The position numbers were made by a program, and so were the translations under genes. From Stromatinia cepivora (Eukaryota; Ascomycota; Leotiomycetes; Helotiales; Sclerotiniaceae), in NCBI GenBank assembly GCA_014898415.1, contig RCTD01000012.1, positions 1,178,001 to 1,242,000 of the forward strand: 64,000 nt of DNA. Direction: 5' to 3'. Numbering within the stretch: the stretch's first letter is position 1; every line of letters starts with the position of its first letter. Below, one piece after another: positions 57,966 to 64,000 of this stretch. The notes beneath the pieces were generated by a model. It was not told the origin of the DNA. It did no database searches and saw nothing but the letters and a program-made list of their open reading frames with translations.

Positions 57966-60900
57966 TTTAAAAATAATCTGTAAATAATTTATTAGATTTT
58001 ATAAATAATTATATATTTTTATTTATTTATTAAATTGAATGAATATGATATTTATATATTATTGTTTTATTTATTTAATATATATTTGTATAATCTTTAT
58101 ATTAATAATATACTCTTTTATTGAATAATTATTTGTTTTATATATATAATACATAAATTTGTTATTTTTGATAATGATTAATATAAAGATTAATATAAAA
58201 ATGAAAAACAAATAAATTCATTTTCAAATTTTATTATCAAAGTTGTTTTAATAGATTTTTATAAAATCTTGAAAATTAATCTTTCAATAGGGAAATTATT
58301 ATTTTTAATATATAATATCTTTTTTATTAATTGATTAAAGAATAATTTTGATATTAAGAGATTTGTGATTTGTTAATATTAATGAATTTTTTGTAATATA
58401 ATAATTGATTTTTATCACTTAGAAATTATATTAAAAGGTATATTAATCAAAAATATATTATTAAATCTTCAATGATATTTTTTTGTTTAAATTGTTTTAG
58501 ATTGTTTTATAATAGGAATTTTGAATATAGTATTATAAAGTATATTTTAAATTGATATAGAATTTATATTGTTTGATTGTATTAAATGTAATATAATATA
58601 AGGTTTATAATAAGAGTAGAAATGAGGTTAAATCAAAATATAGATATATAATTCCAAAATTAAAAAAAAAAAATATTTTGGTATAGATTTAATTTTTATA
58701 TTAAAAATAAACGAGATTTTAATATTATTTAATTTCATTTTCGGAAAAGTATAGTTTTAATCTTTTAAAATTATAATATGAAATTTTATATTTATTATTA
58801 TATTAATATTGTTATTATATTATCAAAATATAAAACAATATTTAAGTTTTTAGATAATTTTTATATTGTAAAATCATGAAATCGTTTTGAAATTCCCAAA
58901 ATTTTTTTAGATAAACGATTAAATAATTATTATATATTGAATAAATATTATTAATTAATTAGAAAAGTAGATTTATATAATTGAAAATAAATAGATTCAA
59001 ATAAAAGAATAAATAAAAGTTAAGATTATGTATAAATAATATATCGATTTATTTTCGAAGTAAAATAATTTTATATATATTTATTAATTAAAATAGAAAA
59101 ATAATCGGAATTTATATAATGATTATTGTATAAAAATTAAAATATAGAAAAAATAGGGATTAATTCATTTAATTTGATAATGAAAATTTTGTTTTTGAAG
59201 ATTGTAAAAAGAAGAATGAAATTTTTCAAAAGTATTTATAAAGAAGGAATAATAAAAGAAATAAAAAAAAGATTATTTTAATTAAAAGAAATAAAATAGA
59301 ATAAGAAATAAGGTTTTTAAGTTTTAATATTGAAGTAATATTATTATATTTAATTTGTTCGATATATTTATTCTTTTTTTGTTTATTTTCTTTATTTAAT
59401 TTTTTATTTTATATAAATTCTTGATAGATATTTATATATAAATGATTAATAGTTTTAAAAAATAATATTGATATTGTTATAAATTCAATATTATATTGAG
59501 TTTTGTATATAATAAAAGATTTGAAAATAAATAATAAAGAATTTCGAAAGGAAATATAATAAATTAAATTTGCAAAGTATAGAATATCTTATTTTTTGAA
59601 ATTATATATTGATCAAAAATAATAATAAATTTAATCAAGCTTTTATATTAATCTTTATATTAATCCTTATTATCTAGGAAATATTATAATATTATTTTAT
59701 TATATATATTCTTTATAATAAATGAATAAATAATTTGATATAATTTTTGTGTTTCGATTGGTAATAAAGATAAAAATAAGAATTAGAATTAAATTGAATT
59801 ATTTGATTCTATAAAATAATATCCAAAGAAATATGATTTCGAAAAAAATAGATTTTATAATCTTAAAGAAAAGATTATAAGATTATATTAAGAGATATTT
59901 GTATTATTATTATTCTTAAAAGATTATATTCCTTAGAAATATTGATATATTAATTTTTCATATAATAAATTTCGAATAATAAACAATACAAAATTTCTTT
60001 TTAAATTTGATAATTAAATAATTCAATAATATATTTATTTTTGAATATCTTTATAACTTTTTTATATTTAATTTTATTAATATTATATATTTATTGATGT
60101 TTATCATCTTTGTTTTAGATTTAATATACGATTTTAAAATAATTAGAATTAGAAATGATTTTTCTTTATCAAAAATAAATAATCCATTTAAAGATTTCAA
60201 TATCTTTTTTATTATAATAGATTCCAATAATATCTATTATTTATTTAATTTAAATAGAAAACTGATATTTTAATAATAATAAAAGTAATTATTATAATAT
60301 AAATCGAAAACTATAAAGGATTTAAATCTTTATAAGATAATTAAATAAAAAGAAATTAAAACATCAAATATCTGGAATTCTTTTCAATAAAAAGTTAAAA
60401 TTATTAATAAAGAATTTGATATTATTTATCAAATTTATAAAAACTATTTTATTTATTCAAATCTTCAAAAAAAAAGTTTCAATATAATTTTATTGATTAA
60501 TTATTTAAAATCAAAGATCTATTAAAAAACTTTAAATTTTATATAATAAAATCATATTATATTCGAAATATAATATTTAGGAATTAATATAAAGATTAAT
60601 ATATTATAAAACGCTTTGAAATCTTTTATAAAAGAATAATTTGATAATCAAATTCTTTTTATTATTATCTTTTTGAAAGTATTATTTCAAATTATAAAAG
60701 ATTTTCAATAGAAAATATTGTATTTGATATAAAATTTATTATATTTATTATTCTTTATAATTACATTTCGAAATAAATTAAATGGTTATATTCTTTTTTT
60801 GAAATCTATTATATTAATTGATATTCTATATCAATCAAAATATATAATTATTTTGGATTATTAATCAAATTCTATAAGAGATTTATTTTTAAATAATAAT

Positions 60901-61594
60901 TATTATTGTATTGATCAAAAATGGAATTTATAATATATATTGATTAGATTTGAATCTATATATAAATCTTATATTAATAAGTATTTTGAAGATATTTTAA
61001 TAAAAATTCTTCAAAAATATAATATTCTAGATTGAGTATATTTGATAATTATAGATAATATATTGAATAATATAACTTTAATTACAAAAATAAATGAAAT
61101 ACTTTACAATTATAATTTTCTGAATTTATTTTCTGATCAAAAAATTATACAAATATTTTTTTTTATTCTATTCAATTAGTTTTAAATAAATTTCTCTTTA
61201 CTTTTTGTATCAATGTTATTAATAATAAACTTTAATATAATTAGGAAAAACAATAAAAGTATATTATTATATTTGAAAATGTAGGAAAAGATATTCAATA
61301 TATATTAGCTAAAATAAATTGATAAATTTTATATTAATCTTTATATTAATTATCAAAGATATATTATAGAATGATCAAAATCAATATAAATTCAATATAT
61401 CGAAAAAGATTCAATACTTTTTAAATATCTGGAAAAAAGCTTTTATATTTAATTCAAAATATTTTAATCAAATAGAATTCTATTTATTTGATATTCATTC
61501 GATTATTGTATTTATAATATATATAAAATCGGTATATCTCTTCTAATTCTAATATAGCGAAATTCGGATTAAATAATAATAAATAGAATCAATA
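57966..61594. other. AT-rich desert
   Basis: 3.6 kb of almost pure A/T with very few G or C. I find no terminal repeats, domain remnants or RNA genes. It most likely consists of RIP-destroyed repeats beyond recognition (inference). Confidence 0.6.
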
Positions 61595-61658
61595 ACGTGG
61601 TTTATCACCGGGTCGCCAATATCACCGGGTCGCCACTTTTTATACTATTCAACCACTT
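61595..61658 (+). repeat. Left terminal inverted repeat of the Pogo element (64 bp)
   Basis: It starts ACGTGGTTTATCACCGGG and ends CACTT. It differs from the right copy at one base. Confidence 0.95.
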
Positions 61659-62154
61659 TAAATCTATATTATTCAACAATAATTGAATCAATTGATTAAA
61701 ATTATTAAGAATCTAACAATCTAAGATCTATTATATTGTTTTGATAAATTCTTGTATTATATCCTATCTTTCCACATTTATTATAGCATCGATTAAAAGA
61801 TACTTCCCTATTAGAATTCCCCCCTTTTTGATACTCATCGCATTGAATCTGAATATCAATCTCTTACTAAGATAATATATCAAAAACCTTTTATCCAATA
61901 AATATTCCTCCTTAATGTAATTGAGTTTTTTTCATACATCGACGTTTATTTAATACTTCATTTGCTGCCCGAAGTATACAATTCTTTATACTTAAAAGTG
62001 TATTCTTATGAACTAATTTCTTTATACCCTTAACTAAAGCTAATACAATTTCGAATATAGATATAGAAAAGCTTAGTTGGTAACAAGTTATTCGAGGTTT
62101 AGCTAGTGTTGATTGGAAAGGAACTTCTGTTGAATTGCAAGGGGTTTGGGGGAT

Positions 62155-63348
62155 CTATTGATCTAAATCGAAAAAGGGAAGGGTAGATATACGAATTCGA
62201 ATATCTAATTTCGAAAATACAACTTCAGGATTAAATGGGATTAAACCTGTTCTTCGAAATCTTGCTTTCATATTCTGAAAAGTGATTGATTTTTTGTATA
62301 TAGCTTTAAAAGCTATAAAGAATTCAACCTTCGAAATATACTTGATATATATCTTAATAAATCCATTAATTTGATCACCATATAAACATTTCAGATTACC
62401 AAAACAGCCAACATCAAATGACTGAATTAAATAACTTGAATACAATAATAAACATAAATATATAATATCGTTTTCTTTGCAATATACTTGAAAAGCTATT
62501 GATTTATAACTTTCATATCTATCTAACATCAATATTCGATATTTGCCCTTTTTTCGATTCTTAATATACTTGTCGAAATGTTTTAATCATTTTAAATCTA
62601 TCTTATTGTTTATCCATCCATTAAATATAGATTTAATAGCCCATTCCACAGAAAGATTCGTTTCAATATATCAATTGAAGAAATGAACTTATCCTTAAAC
62701 TACTAGAAATAGGGGAATAATTTCACCCTCTTCATTTCCGTATATTATTATTGTAATCCATTCTTGATTATCTAATTATACTGATTTACTTTTATTATAT
62801 CTCTTAACATGAATAACAATTATTGCTGTATATATAATCTCCATTATAAAATCTGTTTTATCGAAATTGTAGAAATCATTATTTAAAATACTATATTTCG
62901 TTTATATATTCATAACCAATCGAAACCATTCTTCAATAAACTTAAGATTTTTATAAAGAGTTTTTTGAAAGTCATAAATATAATTAAAACATATCTTTAA
63001 TTCGATTCAACATTTTATAAATCAATACACTCAGAATTTCCCAATACATTTCGCACCCCTCGATTTAAGAATATAATTCACTATATCTTCCATATTCTTC
63101 AATTTAAATAGAAATCCTTTTAAATCCATATCAAGTATATATTGAACAATCACTTTTTCTTCTAATTCTGTAATCTTATAACTATTCCTTCGAATCTTTA
63201 TTTGATTGCTTCGATTATTGATTCTATCGTATAATATAGATCGAAACATTATATAAAGTTTTGTAGCTTTAATAATTAATAGATTTTTAGATTTACGAAT
63301 AGCTTCAATAACTAAAATGATTCGGATTTCTTTTAATAATGTTTCCAT
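62155..63348 (-). pseudogene. Pogo/Fot1 transposase remnant
   Basis: The N-terminal part (63348-63031) has the HTH segment IVIEAIRKSK-like residues, KATKLY, and ELEEKVIVQYILDMD. The first catalytic Asp lies in YNFDKTDF near 62870. The C-terminal part (62532-62155) keeps the second Asp in MLDRYESY (family L-D-G-H) and the third in QSFDVGCFGNLK, followed by ISKVEFFIAFKAIYK and FRRTGLIPFNP. Several stops lie between the two parts, including at positions that are Trp or Gln in relatives, so no active enzyme is encoded. Confidence 0.88.
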
Positions 63349-63381
63349 AATAATTCGTTGAAATATCGTATATTGAAATTG

Positions 63382-63445
63382 AAGTGATTGAATAGTATAA
63401 AAAGTGGCGACCCGGTGATATTGGCGACCCGGTGATAAACCACGT
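63382..63445 (-). repeat. Right terminal inverted repeat of the Pogo element (64 bp)
   Basis: Inverse copy of 61595-61658. Confidence 0.95.
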
Positions 63446-64000
63446 TATAAATATCTTATAAATATTATATTGCTATTTCATTTTTTCATTAATAATATCA
63501 ATAAAATTAAAAGTTCTATTATTTTATATATTTTATATACATATATAAAAACTTTTTGAAAGATTTAAAGAATATAATTAATATTTTCAAGATTTGGATT
63601 TTGATTGGATCTATTTATTGTAAAATAATATCAAAATAGAAATGAAAAAACTAATAAAATATTATCAAAAAATCTTTGAATCTGAATATAGCATTTTAGT
63701 TTTTGCTATGATATTAAATTCTAAATTAAAATTATTATATTTTCGAAAAAAGTATTTATAGATTAATTTTGATCGAACAAATTAGAAAATCGAATTTCAT
63801 TAATATTTTATTTTATTTTTTGAAAAGAATTATAAAGTTTTTATTTTTATTATAATAATCTTATTTTATAATACTTTATTTGATATGTTTTTCAAATTCT
63901 TTAATTTATTATAAAAAGATATTGTTTAACAATTTAATTTCAAAATCAATTGTTATTTGGAAATATATAAAAGCTTTTTATATTAATTATTATATTCATT
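63446..64000. other. AT-rich sequence to the window end
   Basis: No feature is recognised. Confidence 0.6.

Larger units (their letters stand above)
61595..63445 (-). mobile_element. Fot1/Pogo-type DNA transposon with TA duplication
   Basis: Terminal inverted repeats of 64 bp (61595-61658 and 63382-63445) are identical except for one C/T position, and TA flanks both ends (61593-61594 and 63446-63447), as in the Tc1/mariner-Pogo superfamily. At 1,851 bp the size fits Fot1-type elements. Minus-strand frames encode a pipsqueak-type helix-turn-helix followed by a DDE transposase, now broken. Within each TIR, TATCACCGGGTCGCCA occurs twice in direct repeat. The TIRs remain GC-containing, whereas the interior is strongly A/T-shifted. 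Confidence 0.93.

Overview
The window looks like nuclear DNA of a filamentous ascomycete (Pezizomycotina). Protein genes have short introns (about 50-115 bp) with GT...AG ends and fungal branch-site-like CTAAC/CTAAT sequences. Gene-bearing blocks of normal composition alternate with extremely AT-rich blocks made of retroelements whose Trp codons are turned into stops and whose C:G pairs are turned into T:A, the pattern left by repeat-induced point mutation (RIP). A HET-TPR pseudogene of a type common in Leotiomycetes makes that class plausible, but this is inference.

Layout. 1-12.0 kb is a repeat desert: a partial gag-only LTR element inside a partial Gypsy copy, a Copia 3' fragment, a Gypsy 5' fragment, simple repeats, and a 2.3-kb non-autonomous Copia-type element with matching 5-bp target-site duplications (TSDs). 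12.1-17.8 kb is a gene island: a secreted three-module GPI-type protein, lipoate-protein ligase, divergently transcribed chorismate synthase, and tRNA-Ala(AGC) with a 10-nt intron. 18.09-33.98 kb is one four-level nested insertion: Copia (minus; TSD GAAGG) split by a chromodomain Gypsy (plus; TSD GATTT), split by a 1,676-bp gag-only LTR element (minus; TSD AAATC), split by another member of the same short family in the opposite orientation (plus; TSD GGAAG). Removing each insertion gives 5,474, 7,045, 1,676 and 1,676 bp. 34-37.8 kb is low-information AT-rich and simple sequence.

37.8-57.7 kb is the main gene block: trifunctional C1-tetrahydrofolate synthase with a mitochondrial-type leader (minus), eIF3 subunit i (plus), a Nop15-like RRM protein (plus), a vacuolar-type amino-acid transporter (minus), a DEDDy 3'-5' exonuclease-domain protein (plus), a 1,570-aa mostly disordered protein with a possible myristoylation start (plus), and a broken HET-TPR gene. 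57.76-64 kb is again AT-rich, with a RIP-degraded Fot1/Pogo DNA transposon whose 64-bp terminal inverted repeats remain almost intact.

The intact genes are mostly housekeeping (aromatic amino acids, lipoylation, one-carbon folate, translation, ribosome assembly) and do not form one pathway. The noteworthy content is in the repeats: the gag-only LTR family, the intact TSD series, the shared half-tRNA-type primer sites, and the preserved Pogo ends.
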